Shown here in pieces: positions 41,922 to 50,088 of a DNA stretch of 64,000 nt. The notes beneath the pieces are model-generated. The model was not told the origin of the DNA and searched no databases. It was given only the letters and a program-made list of their open reading frames with translations. The DNA comes from Ensifer sp. IC3342. Its GTDB lineage: Bacteria > Pseudomonadota > Alphaproteobacteria > Rhizobiales > Rhizobiaceae. A program made the translations under genes and the position numbers. The stretch lies in NCBI RefSeq assembly GCF_020193655.1, contig NZ_JADYVE010000016.1, forward strand, positions 33,768 to 97,767. Direction: 5' to 3'. Numbering within the stretch: the first letter of the stretch is position 1; each line of letters starts with the position of its first letter.

Positions 41922-42527
41922 TCAACTTATCGTTGCTGGGCTCGTCGCAAACCCTCGCCTCCGGCGACTCTTGAGGAGCACGACGATCGCGGCAACGAGG
42001 ATCATGAGCTCGACGGCAAATGTCCAATGCAGAAGGAAGTTCAGAAACCAGGGGCTATAGCGGGCGGGGATGTGGACGAGATTCAGCCGCGCCTCCGAGA
42101 GCGGATAAAACCATCTGATGTCCGCGGCCACGGAATCCATTGCGAGATGCAGAAGGATGTTGAGGAGGCCGGCCCATACGAATATCAGCCGTTCGCGCTT
42201 GCCGGAAAACAGGAGCACCAGGCCGATGACCGCCGCGGTTGCAATCCAAAATAGCGGCGTGTGGGTCCAGTAGTCGTGGTGCAGCGTTCGCCGATGATCG
42301 ACCAGATAAAAATAGATGAGATCGAAGTCCGGCAAGACGGAGCAAAGCAGACCGACCGCGAGCAGTCCGCGCCAAGCCGTTTCGCGCTTCCTCGCCATCT
42401 GGCGCGTCAGAAGATATCCGGCGGGTAAAATGTGCGACAAACAAGGGCGGCGTCCTTGGTAATCGGTCCTCGCAACGAGGACCACAGGTGGTAAGAGGGA
42501 ATTGTCAGCTGCAACCGCATTTGTCAA
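41922..42527 (-). CDS. DUF457 (YdjM-like) membrane-bound metal-dependent hydrolase
   Basis: 201 residues, with the start uncertain (ATG 42527, or TTG 42440 just before SHILPAGYLLTRQM, where the domain begins). Motifs of the family are visible: SHILPAGYL with its histidine near the start, LLCSVLPDFDLIYF with the metal-binding aspartates, DHRRTLHHDYWTHTPLFW and LLHLAMDSVAADIRWFYPLS. Four hydrophobic helices place it in the inner membrane. The family is presumed to be zinc hydrolases acting on phospholipid-like substrates; no activity is proven. It is separated from the binding-protein gene by 212 bp of sequence without a gene. The tail is Arg-rich. Confidence 0.72.
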   Translation of the reverse strand: MTNAVAADNSLLPPVVLVARTDYQGRRPCLSHILPAGYLLTRQMARKRETAWRGLLAVGLLCSVLPDFDLIYFYLVDHRRTLHHDYWTHTPLFWIATAAVIGLVLLFSGKRERLIFVWAGLLNILLHLAMDSVAADIRWFYPLSEARLNLVHIPARYSPWFLNFLLHWTFAVELMILVAAIVVLLKSRRRRGFATSPATIS

Positions 42528-42703
42528 TTCCGCGGATGACCCTCTGCGCCATCGCGCGACTGTCGTGCCCGTACTGAGAGCACATTGGAACGCCGCCTCG
42601 GGGGCAGGCCTTCACTTGCATCACGACAAGATTCTTACTTTCGCGGCGGACGCCTCAACCGCGCACGGAGCCCTGCAGTCTCCAAGATCAAGAACGCGGG
42701 CCG

Positions 42704-43366
42704 CTAAATCTCCTGTTCCACGACGAGCCTGTCGACATAGCTCTCGACGCCGTTGATATTTTCCATCAACACCTTGATGGCACGACGCTCCAGCTCGTTC
42801 TTCACCTTGCCTTCAAGCACGGCGTGGCAGGCTTCCACGGAGACCTTGATCCTATCCGGATCGAGGCCGAGGTCGGAGCGAAGGCGCGCGCGGATTGCGA
42901 CGGCGAGCGCCTCGTCCCCCCTGACCGTTCCCTCACCCGGAACGTCGACGATGGCGCGCAAAAGATCGACGCGGCTGATGATGCCGACCAGCATGCCATT
43001 TTCCACGACCGGCACGCGCTTTATCCTGTGCTTGAACATCAGTTCGGCAACGGCGCCGATCGGCGCGTCGCGGCCGACCGTGAAAACCTCCGTCGACATC
43101 AGATCGCTGACACGCCAGCTGTTGCTGCGGATGTAGCGTTCGAGATCGACAAGGGCGCTCTCGGCCGCAGCCACGCCTCGCCCCGTCCCAAGCTCGATCC
43201 GTCGCAGGAGATCGCCTTCCGTCAGCATGCCCGCGACCGCGCCATCATCATTGATGACGGGCAGGCCGCTCAGCCCCTTCGTCGCCATGGTTTCGATCGC
43301 GTGACGTACGCTGCTTGCCGTGCTGATCGTCGCCACGTTTGTCGTCATGATTTCATCGGCGCGCAT
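42704..43366 (-). CDS. CBS-pair and BON domain protein
   Basis: 220 residues from the ATG at 43366 (GGAGG 6 nt upstream). Two CBS domains are visible: MRADEIMTTNVATISTASSVRHAIETM with LPVINDDGAVAGMLTEGDLL, and SDLMSTEVFTVGRDAPIGAVAELM with VPVVENGMLVGIISRVDLL. A BON domain follows (RARLRSDLGLDPDRIKVSVEACHAVLEGKVKNELERRAIKVLMENINGVESYVDRL). CBS pairs bind adenosine nucleotides and act as energy or ionic-strength sensors; BON domains bind membranes or lipids. The CBS-CBS-BON plan is common in rhizobia and in acid or heat-stress proteins. It is soluble and stands alone. Confidence 0.88.
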   Translation of the reverse strand: MRADEIMTTNVATISTASSVRHAIETMATKGLSGLPVINDDGAVAGMLTEGDLLRRIELGTGRGVAAAESALVDLERYIRSNSWRVSDLMSTEVFTVGRDAPIGAVAELMFKHRIKRVPVVENGMLVGIISRVDLLRAIVDVPGEGTVRGDEALAVAIRARLRSDLGLDPDRIKVSVEACHAVLEGKVKNELERRAIKVLMENINGVESYVDRLVVEQEI

Positions 43367-43564
43367 CTGGGCCTCCACCTGTTGCGGGAGAAACGAAACC
43401 ATTCGAGCCGTCGCAGCTGAGTCTAAGCCCGGGACTCATCCATTCTGCCTGACGGATTTGGTCTGAGAGGAGGAAAGATGCAGGAAATGCCGAACATTTT
43501 CAAATCTTTCTGATACGCCGAAGCGCAAAATCGGCTTCCCCTGACCTGATGGTTCCCACAACGG

Positions 43565-43810
43565 CTATGGCGCAACGGCAATACCGGCTTCCCTGCAGGC
43601 GTCCAGAAACGCGATCCGCGCGACATAAGGCGGCAGATGGCCGTTCAGCACTTCCTCGCAGGCGCCAACAGCAGCGTGATAGGCGGGTCCTTTCCGTTGC
43701 GGCCAAGCCTCCTGCAGCATGGAGAGGGCCTCACTTGTGGTCGACACAAATGCCAAACTGCCGTCGCGAGATCTTACAACAACACACTCGCTCCAGGGAC
43801 CGGCACTCAT
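43565..43810 (-). CDS. DUF982 family small protein
   Basis: 81 residues. The DUF982 pattern is complete: WSECVVVRSRDGSLAFVSTTSEALSMLQEAWPQRKGPAYHAAVGACEEVLNGHLPPYVARIAFLDACREAGIAV, with the conserved EALxxLxxxWPxxxGxxYxxAxxxC core. The family is restricted to Rhizobiales and often multicopy; no function is known, though some members are near exopolysaccharide or nitrogen-response genes. The protein is soluble and lacks a signal peptide. It sits alone between the CBS-BON gene and the sugar cluster; gaps on both sides (about 160 and 140 bp) contain no gene. Confidence 0.82.
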   Translation of the reverse strand: MSAGPWSECVVVRSRDGSLAFVSTTSEALSMLQEAWPQRKGPAYHAAVGACEEVLNGHLPPYVARIAFLDACREAGIAVAP

Positions 43811-43948
43811 CGTTCGTCTTCCCGTCGGGCAACGTTACTGGACGCCATAATAGGTAACGTAGCAATCGCCTTTTTGAAGTCGTGCCCGGGACCGGGAGTG
43901 CGCAAAAATCTCTGGAACCGACGATCACTCCGTCAGCCTGTTCGGCCT

Positions 43949-44803
43949 TCAGCCCAGTCGCAGGCCCGCCGCCCGGGCCGTCTCGCGCAGGAACGGCAGG
44001 CCGACTTCGATGACGTCCCGCGGGTCTTCGGCGACCGGTCGCCAGATTGCCAGCCCTCCCGCGATGTCCTGGTCGACATAGTTCATGCTCTCGAGCGTGA
44101 TCGGGCCTTCGTAGCCGATATCGGCGATCGCCTTCATGCAGGCGGGCCAGTTCAGCATGCCGCGTCCGGGCACGCCGCGGTTCGCCTCAGAGACATGCAC
44201 ATAGCCGAGATAGGGCGCCGCCGCTTCGAAGCCGGCGGCAAAACTCTCCTCCTCGATATGCATATGATAGGTATCGAGATGGATGAAGATATTGTCGGCA
44301 CCGATCCGCTCGACGATCCGCGCGGCGTCTACGCCGCGGTTGACGAGGTGAGTCTCGTAGCGGTTGCAGGGCTCGATCCCAAGCTTCAGTCCGTGCGACC
44401 GCGCCGCCTTCGCCGCCCGTTCGAGAAACCGGCACATGCCGTCGATCTCCCTGGTCGTCGCCGCACGGCCCGTGGTCTTGCCGATCGAGCCATAGGTAAC
44501 GCCGGCGAGACCGAAGCTGCCGACCTCCGCGCAGACCCGGAAGGCGGGCTCCAGGAAGTCGAGCCCGTCCTGCGGGTGTGCGACGATGTCGAGTGCTCGG
44601 GGCAGCCCGAGCGACGGTATGAGCTCGACGCCGTAATGGCCGGCAAAGGCACGCGTCCGCCGGGTGTCGATTTCCCTCGGCCTTAGCAGCGGAATTTCCA
44701 GAAGCCCGATGCCGAGCTCCTTGAGGCGGTCCATTTGCGGCTCGATGCGCGTGAGATCCCAGACCGGAGCGATTGCGAAAGTGTGCAGTCCGAAGATATT
44801 CAT
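43949..44803 (-). CDS. Sugar phosphate isomerase/epimerase (D-tagatose 3-epimerase-like)
   Basis: 284 residues from the ATG at 44803, 4 bp after the stop of the ABC ATPase gene. The TIM-barrel family marks are GLHTFAIAPVWDL at the start, KLGIEPCNRYETHLVN (catalytic Glu with the CNRYE block), FIHLDTYHMHIEEESF (metal Asp/His) and YVHVSEANRGVPGRGMLNW, then ITLESMNY with the second catalytic Glu. These match D-tagatose/D-psicose 3-epimerases, which invert C3 of ketoses using a divalent metal. As the last gene of the sugar-uptake operon it should convert the imported ketose or related sugar to a usable epimer. Confidence 0.87.
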   Translation of the reverse strand: MNIFGLHTFAIAPVWDLTRIEPQMDRLKELGIGLLEIPLLRPREIDTRRTRAFAGHYGVELIPSLGLPRALDIVAHPQDGLDFLEPAFRVCAEVGSFGLAGVTYGSIGKTTGRAATTREIDGMCRFLERAAKAARSHGLKLGIEPCNRYETHLVNRGVDAARIVERIGADNIFIHLDTYHMHIEEESFAAGFEAAAPYLGYVHVSEANRGVPGRGMLNWPACMKAIADIGYEGPITLESMNYVDQDIAGGLAIWRPVAEDPRDVIEVGLPFLRETARAAGLRLG

Positions 44804-44807
44804 GAAG

Positions 44808-45584
44808 TCAGCCCCGTTGTTCGTGCATGGCCGCAGCCGAGAGATCACCGCCACCGACGATGCGGCTGACGACCTCGCTCATGCTGGTTCTGGCGGTGGC
44901 AAGATTTGCGTCGGCCCGCCCGTGACGCAGGACGACGATTCGGTCGGTGACCGCAAGCACGTCGTTCAGGCGGTGAGAGATCAGGATCACGGCAATGCCT
45001 TCCGATTTCAGCCGGCGGATGAGATCGAGCACGCCCTGCACCTCGCGCACCGCAAGCGCGGCAGTCGGCTCATCCATGATGACAAGCTTCGGATTGAAGG
45101 TAAGCGCCCGGGCAATCGCTACTGTCTGCTGCTGGCCGCCCGAAAAGGAGCCGACCGACCGGTTTATCGATGGCAGGTGGGCGCCGAGCCGCGCGATGAT
45201 GCTTGCCGCCTCCCGGTCCATCCGGGCCTTGTCGATGAAGCCGGGGAAGAGACCGAACAGTTTTCGGGTCGGTTCGCGTCCGAGGAAAATATTGCTCGCC
45301 ACGTCCTGCTGTTTTGCCAGCGACAGGTCCTGATAGATCATCTCGATGCCAAGTTCGCGCCGCGCACCGGGGTCGAGCGGCAACACATCCGTGCCGTCGA
45401 ACTCGATCGAGCCGGCATCGGCCCGGTAGATGCCGGTGATCGTCTTCATCAGCGTCGACTTGCCTGCGCCGTTGTCGCCGACGAGGCCGACCACCTCACC
45501 CTTGTCGACGGATAAATCAACGCCATGCAGGACGTCGACCGCGCCAAAGCTCTTGCGGATGCCGGAGAGGGTCAGAAGGGTCAT
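44808..45584 (-). CDS. Sugar ABC transporter ATP-binding protein (single-domain RbsA type)
   Basis: 258 residues from the ATG at 45584, which overlaps the permease stop by 4 bp (ATGA). Walker A GDNGAGKSTLM, Q-loop MIYQDLSLAKQQDVASNIFLGREP, signature SFSGGQQQTVAIARAL, Walker B LVIMDEPTAAL and switch VILISHRLND are all intact. The QDLSLAKQQDVASNIFLGREP stretch is specific to carbohydrate importers of the CUT2 class. Unlike classical RbsA (two fused ATPase domains, about 500 residues) it is a single domain, the form found with FrcA-like fructose-type rhizobial transporters. Part of the operon 48760 to 43949. Confidence 0.93.
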   Translation of the reverse strand: MTLLTLSGIRKSFGAVDVLHGVDLSVDKGEVVGLVGDNGAGKSTLMKTITGIYRADAGSIEFDGTDVLPLDPGARRELGIEMIYQDLSLAKQQDVASNIFLGREPTRKLFGLFPGFIDKARMDREAASIIARLGAHLPSINRSVGSFSGGQQQTVAIARALTFNPKLVIMDEPTAALAVREVQGVLDLIRRLKSEGIAVILISHRLNDVLAVTDRIVVLRHGRADANLATARTSMSEVVSRIVGGGDLSAAAMHEQRG

Positions 45585-46573
45585 ACGCGGCTCTCCTTGC
45601 GCACCTGATACTGGTCGATGAAAACCGCGAGGATCAGTACCGCGCCGATCGCCATCTGCTGGTAATAGGACTGCACCGCGAGCAGGTTGAGCCCATTCTG
45701 CAGCACGCCCATGATCAGTGCGCCGATCATGGTGCCGAGGATGGAGCCGCGGCCGCCGAAGAGATTGGTGCCGCCGATGATGGCCGCGGTTATCGCCGTC
45801 AGCTCGTAATTGAGGCCCGCCGTCGGATCGCCGGAGTTGATGCGCGCCATGAACAGCATGCCCGCGAGCCCGGCGAGCGCGCCGGACAGCGTGTAGAGGA
45901 TGCGCCTGTGCCGCTCGACGCGGATACCCGCGGCGCGCGCGGCACTTTCGGAGTCCCCGAGCGCCATGGTGTGCCGACCGAATTTCGAATAGGCGAGGAC
46001 GCAATGGGCGACGATTGCGGTGATGACGAAGATGATCACCGGCATCGGAATGCCAAGCGGCCGCCCCTGGCCGACATAGACCATCACGGCCGGCAGGCCA
46101 TAGATCACCCGGCCGTCGGAAATGACAAGCGCCAGCCCGCGCGCCAACCCCAGCATGCCGAGCGTCACGATGAACGCCGGGACGAAGGCGCGCGTGATCA
46201 GCTGGCCATTGACATAACCGGCCGCCGCCCCCGCCAGGACGCAGGCGGCGAGCCCGATGGGCGAAGGCGCGCCAAGATTGACGGCGACATAGGCGCCCGC
46301 GACGCCCGAAAGCCCCATTACCGATCCGAGCGACAGGTCCAGCCCGCCGGACCCGATGACATAGGTGGCGGCGATCGCCAGTACGCCGATCGTCGAGGTG
46401 GCAAGCAGGATGTTGAGGAAATTGCTGAGCGACAGGAAGAACGGCGACAGCACCGCCATGATGGCGCTGAGCACGATCAGAACGATGAAGGACTCCAGCC
46501 GTATGTGCAGTTGTTCGACCGATGTTCGTTGTGCCCGCGCCCAGAGGCCGGACTGCGCCGTTTCATGTATCAT
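45581..46573 (-). CDS. Sugar ABC transporter permease (RbsC type)
   Basis: 330 residues from ATG 46573 (a second in-frame ATG lies at 46582). It is hydrophobic throughout with about ten helices. Family motifs: GGLDLSLGSVMGLSGVAGAYV, NGQLITRAFVPAFIVTLGMLGLARGLAL, KFGRHTMALGDSESAARAAGIRVERHRRILYTLSGALAGLAGM, then GGTNLFGGRGSILGTMIGALIMGVLQNGLNLL. These are the standard CUT2 permease blocks, including the AGIRVERHRRILY loop that contacts the ATPase. Its stop overlaps the ATPase start. Together with the binding protein upstream and the ATPase downstream it forms a complete monosaccharide importer. Confidence 0.93.
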   Translation of the reverse strand: MIHETAQSGLWARAQRTSVEQLHIRLESFIVLIVLSAIMAVLSPFFLSLSNFLNILLATSTIGVLAIAATYVIGSGGLDLSLGSVMGLSGVAGAYVAVNLGAPSPIGLAACVLAGAAAGYVNGQLITRAFVPAFIVTLGMLGLARGLALVISDGRVIYGLPAVMVYVGQGRPLGIPMPVIIFVITAIVAHCVLAYSKFGRHTMALGDSESAARAAGIRVERHRRILYTLSGALAGLAGMLFMARINSGDPTAGLNYELTAITAAIIGGTNLFGGRGSILGTMIGALIMGVLQNGLNLLAVQSYYQQMAIGAVLILAVFIDQYQVRKESRV

Positions 46574-46637
46574 GGTTCCCACCTACCTGCAGCAGAAGAC
46601 GGCTGGCGTAGTATGGCGCCAGCCGGTTCGGCAAAGC

Positions 46638-47621
46638 TCACTTGACGTATTGAAGCATCGGCTCCTTGCCGGCATCGAGCACGTCCTTGGTCAGCACCAG
46701 CGTAGGCACGGCGATATCCGCCGTGACGCTTTCGCCCGCAATCGACTTCTTGACGTTTTCTACCGCCTGTTTTCCGACGAGATAGGGAAGCTGGGCGACC
46801 GAGGCATTGAGCCTGCCGTCCTTGATCGACTTCACTGCATCGGAGTTGCCGTCGACGCCGATGATCGTCACCTGGTCACCCTTGCCGGCGGCATAGACCG
46901 CCTCGACGGCGCCGAGCGCCATGCCGTCATTGGCGGCGAAGATGCCGACGAGGTCCGGGTTGCGGGTCAAGATGTCGTTGGTGATCGAAGCCGCCTTGCC
47001 GCGGTCCCAATCGCCGGGGAGCGAGGCGACGACCTCGAGACCGGGCGCGAGTTCCTTTAGCCGTGCCGCAAACCCTTGAGCGCGCCTCTGCCCGGTGACG
47101 TTGCCCGACAGGCCCTCGATCACCAGCACCGGCCCTTTGGCATCCTTGCCGAGCTTTTCGACGAGGTAGTCGGCGCCCTGCGCGCCCGCCGCGACATTGT
47201 CCGAGCCGATGCGGAAGGTAATCTTTATGCCCTCCTTGTCGAGCACGGCCTGGTCGAGATTGCCGTCAAGATCGACGACCTTGATGCCGGCGTCCTGCGC
47301 CGCCTTGAGGCACGGCAAGAGGTTCGTAGAGTTGATGGCGGCTGTAATCATCGCCACTGGCTTGCGTTCCAACATCGTGTTGCAGAGGTTGAGCTGCGGC
47401 TCGGCCGCCTGGTCGCTTTCGGCGGCCTGCAGGAAATATTTCACGCCGGCTTCCTTGGCGCCATCTTCGACCCCCTGGGCCATGGCGCCCCAGAACGGAT
47501 TGGCAAGCGTTTTCATCAGGACGCCGTATTCGCCATCTTCGGCGATAGCGGGTGCGGCGAAGGCCATTGCAACGCCCAACGCCAAAGTAAATCGATTTAT
47601 CCTCGCGAAAAATGGTTGCAT
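46638..47621 (-). CDS. Periplasmic sugar-binding protein (D-allose/ribose class)
   Basis: 327 residues; Sec signal peptide MQPFFARINRFTLALGVAMA cleaved after AIA. The mature part opens EYGVLMKTLANPFWGAMAQGVEDGAKEAG, the type I PBP signature, with PFW stacking residues for the sugar ring, and continues with ITAAINSTNLLPCLKAAQDAGIKVVDLD and GIFAANDGMALGAVEAV. The overall style resembles AlsB/RbsB-class binders that pick up pyranose or ketose monomers. It is the second gene of the operon after lacI, 78 bp away, and has a LacI-type palindrome inside its first codons (47588-47599). The sugar identity is not determinable; the co-operonic C3-epimerase suggests a rare ketose or hexose. Confidence 0.9.
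   Translation of the reverse strand: MQPFFARINRFTLALGVAMAFAAPAIAEDGEYGVLMKTLANPFWGAMAQGVEDGAKEAGVKYFLQAAESDQAAEPQLNLCNTMLERKPVAMITAAINSTNLLPCLKAAQDAGIKVVDLDGNLDQAVLDKEGIKITFRIGSDNVAAGAQGADYLVEKLGKDAKGPVLVIEGLSGNVTGQRRAQGFAARLKELAPGLEVVASLPGDWDRGKAASITNDILTRNPDLVGIFAANDGMALGAVEAVYAAGKGDQVTIIGVDGNSDAVKSIKDGRLNASVAQLPYLVGKQAVENVKKSIAGESVTADIAVPTLVLTKDVLDAGKEPMLQYVK
47588..47599. promoter_or_regulatory. LacI-type operator inside the binding-protein gene
   Basis: TAAATCGATTTA, a perfect 12-bp palindrome at codons 8-12 of the binding-protein gene. Nearly the same sequence occurs at 48810-48821, upstream of the lacI gene, so both are probable sites for the adjacent LacI-family protein. Confidence 0.5.
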
Positions 47622-47698
47622 CGTTTCCTCCAGTTGATGTCACGCACCGTGAGTTTCAGCCAGATCCGGCGCTTGCCTTCCGTCTTCGACAATCGGGG

Positions 47699-48760
47699 TC
47701 ATTGTCGTTTTCCTCCCCCGGAATGCGGTCCGCTACCTGGCGACCCAACGGATTCCCGCATCAAGACCTTGCATGGTTCGAGCCGCGCTATTGGCGGCCC
47801 GCCTTCTCCCTCGATCCGGCGAAACAGCGCGTCCATCGCTTGGATGGCGATCTGCCTGACCGGCTGCACGACCGCCGCGATCGCCGGCCATGTCACCTGC
47901 ATCCACTCGGCGTCGTCGAAGCCGACAAGCGAAATGTCGTTCGGGCAGTGCCAGCCGCGCCGGCGGAATTCGCTGAGCGCCACCAGCGTGCCCCTCAAGA
48001 ACAGCGAATAGACAGCGGTCGGCCGCTCGCCCTTGGCGAAATAGTCCCGCAGCGCGGATCGCAGCGGCTCGACGTCGCTTTCCGAAAGGATCACATCGAC
48101 GCGGGTGTCCGGGGCGAGCTGCAGCGCGCGCTCGCGAAAACTCTCCAGTCGGGCGCGAACCGTCGCCGCCTGCTCGCCGAGACCCAGCACGAGAATATGG
48201 CGGTGGCCCCTCTCGACCAGCTCGCGCGCCACCTCGGCGCTCGCAGAAACACTGTCGGCCGAAACCGTGTCGAAGGCATCGTCCGCGAGCACCCGGTCGA
48301 TCAACACGCCGGTCATGCCGTTCTTCTTCATGAAGCCCGCCGCAGGCCCGTGCTCGTTGCGCACCGGCGCCAGCACGACACCGGAGACGCGCCAGTCATG
48401 CATGCGGGCGAGGATTTCCTTTTCCCGTGCTTCCGACTCCCGGCTCGACGCCGCGACGAGCGCATAGCCGCGCTGCTCGGCCAGCCGTTCGAGCTGCGTG
48501 ATCATGGAGCCGAAGAATTCGCTTTCGAATTCCGGAACGATCGCGCCGATGATACGCCGCTTGGCGCGCCTCAGGTCCGAGGCGAGCGGATCGACGCGAT
48601 AGCCGAGCTGTTCCACCGCGTCGAATACGCGCTGGACGTTCTCGGGCTTCACCGTCGCGACACCTTGGAGGACTTTCGACACCGTCGCGGCAGAGACACC
48701 GGCGCTGTTTGCCACGTCGTGGATCGACGGTCGCCGCGCATGCGCTTCCCGATGAACCAT
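47699..48760 (-). CDS. LacI-family transcriptional repressor of the sugar operon
   Basis: 353 residues from the ATG at 48760 (GGGAGGAGAGG directly upstream). The LacI helix-turn-helix is SIHDVANSAGVSAATVSKVLQGVATVKPENVQRVFDAVEQLGYRVDPLA, with the hinge helix RRAKRRIIGAIVP after it. The remaining part is a periplasmic-binding-like ligand domain (PEFESEFFGSMITQLERLAEQRGYALV, then GFDDAEWMQVTWPAIAAVVQPVRQIA). It should bind the imported sugar or its derivative and release DNA. It is the first gene of the left-reading sugar operon and is divergent from the dehydrogenase gene at 48918, with two candidate operators in between, so it probably controls both. Confidence 0.9.
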   Translation of the reverse strand: MVHREAHARRPSIHDVANSAGVSAATVSKVLQGVATVKPENVQRVFDAVEQLGYRVDPLASDLRRAKRRIIGAIVPEFESEFFGSMITQLERLAEQRGYALVAASSRESEAREKEILARMHDWRVSGVVLAPVRNEHGPAAGFMKKNGMTGVLIDRVLADDAFDTVSADSVSASAEVARELVERGHRHILVLGLGEQAATVRARLESFRERALQLAPDTRVDVILSESDVEPLRSALRDYFAKGERPTAVYSLFLRGTLVALSEFRRRGWHCPNDISLVGFDDAEWMQVTWPAIAAVVQPVRQIAIQAMDALFRRIEGEGGPPIARLEPCKVLMRESVGSPGSGPHSGGGKRQ

Positions 48761-48809
48761 CCTCTCCTCCCGAGAGCAAGCAGTCTGCCGAGTGTCGCAC
48801 AACAAGCGA

Positions 48810-48842
48810 TAAATCGATTTTTCCGTATTGTAAATCGTTTCA
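48810..48842. promoter_or_regulatory. Two LacI-type operator-like sites in the divergent promoter region
   Basis: TAAATCGATTTT (48810-48821) contains a perfect 10-bp palindrome AAATCGATTT; TAAATCGTTTCA (48831-48842) is a second, weaker copy 21 bp away, one face of the helix on. Both match the palindrome at 47588-47599. Confidence 0.5.
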
Positions 48843-48917
48843 TTCGGCGTACAACCTGTGCGTCAGCGGTACATGTACCGAATGCATCGGAAGGAGCCGA
48901 CCGGGAGGGAAGAAGCC

Positions 48918-49949
48918 ATGTCCGACAATTCGCTGCCGCTGGTGATCAGCGTACCGGAACCGCGTACGCTCGAGCTCATTTTCGCTCCGCCTTCGCTCGC
49001 CCGCCTCCGCGCCGGCTACCGGATCGTCGAGACGACCGACAGCGGCATTGCGGGGCTACCCGACGACATTCTGGCCGAGGCCCGCTACATCATCGGCCAA
49101 CCGCCGATTTCGGGCGAGCTACTCGCCCGGATGAAGTCGCTCCGCTGCGTCTTCAATGTCGAGACGAACCTGATCAACAACATGCCCTACGAGACGTTGT
49201 TCGAGCGCGGCATCCATGTGGTGACGACCGGCGCGGTCTTCGCCGAACCCGTGGCAGAGCTTGGCCTTGCCATGGCAATCAATCTCGCGCGCGATATCGT
49301 CGATGCGGATCTCGCGTTCCGCAAAGGCGAGGAATTGTGGGGCGGCGACGGTAACCGCATCGCGCGGCTCATCTCCGGCGCCGACGTCGGCATCATCGGC
49401 TTCGGCGACCTCGGCAAGGCGCTGAACCGCCTGCTTTCGGGCTTCCGCACGCGCACGCGGGTCTTCGATCCCTGGCTGCCGCCCTCGATGCTGATCGAGC
49501 ACGGCGTGGAGCCGGCCTCGTTGGACGAGATCCTCACCGGAAGCGACTTCGTCTTCGTCGTTGCCTCGGTCACGAGCGAGAACCAGGGTTTTCTTGGCGC
49601 CGACGCCTTCGCGAAGATGCGGAGGGGCGCCGCCTTCATCCTGCTCAGCCGGGCCGGCGTCGTGGATTTCGAGGCGCTGATGGAAGCGGTGCGCAGCAAG
49701 CACATCGTTGCCGCCAGCGATGTCTTTCCGGAGGAGCCGCTTGGCCTCGATCATCCCGTCCGCACGCTGCCCGGCTTCCTCCGTTCGGCGCATCGGGCCG
49801 GCGCCCTCGATGTCGCCTTCAAGCGCATGGGGGACATGGTGCTCGAGGACATGGACTTGATGGACCGCGGCCTGCCGCCGATGCGCTGCAAGCGCGCCGA
49901 GCGCGAGACCGTCTCGCGCATGCGCTCGAAGCCGGTCGACAGGAACTAG
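48918..49949 (+). CDS. D-2-hydroxyacid dehydrogenase family protein
   Basis: 343 residues from the ATG at 48918 (GGGAGG upstream). The nucleotide-binding loop is ADVGIIGFGDLGKALNRLL (GxGxxG) in the central domain, followed by an acidic FDPWLPPS at the end of the next strand (NAD preference). The catalytic triad is partly visible: Arg in LLSRAGVVDFEAL, Glu in DVFPEEPL, and His in FLRSAHRAGAL. The N-terminal substrate domain (LARLRAGYRIVETTDSGIAGLPDDIL) is less typical. It is divergent from the LacI gene and most likely belongs to the same sugar regulon, handling a sugar acid or keto acid. The last 25 residues are Arg/Glu-rich. Confidence 0.88.
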   Translation: MSDNSLPLVISVPEPRTLELIFAPPSLARLRAGYRIVETTDSGIAGLPDDILAEARYIIGQPPISGELLARMKSLRCVFNVETNLINNMPYETLFERGIHVVTTGAVFAEPVAELGLAMAINLARDIVDADLAFRKGEELWGGDGNRIARLISGADVGIIGFGDLGKALNRLLSGFRTRTRVFDPWLPPSMLIEHGVEPASLDEILTGSDFVFVVASVTSENQGFLGADAFAKMRRGAAFILLSRAGVVDFEALMEAVRSKHIVAASDVFPEEPLGLDHPVRTLPGFLRSAHRAGALDVAFKRMGDMVLEDMDLMDRGLPPMRCKRAERETVSRMRSKPVDRN

Positions 49950-50088
49950 CCCCCTGCCCCATGAACTCGCCCTCGATGTGGCGCCGCGGCCTTGTTTGAC
50001 TTCCCTTGCCCGAAACCTAGGTAGAAGGCGACCTGCAGAACCGATCGTTCCGGATCGCCCCGTTTCACCCCCACTTGCGAGAAAAGCC

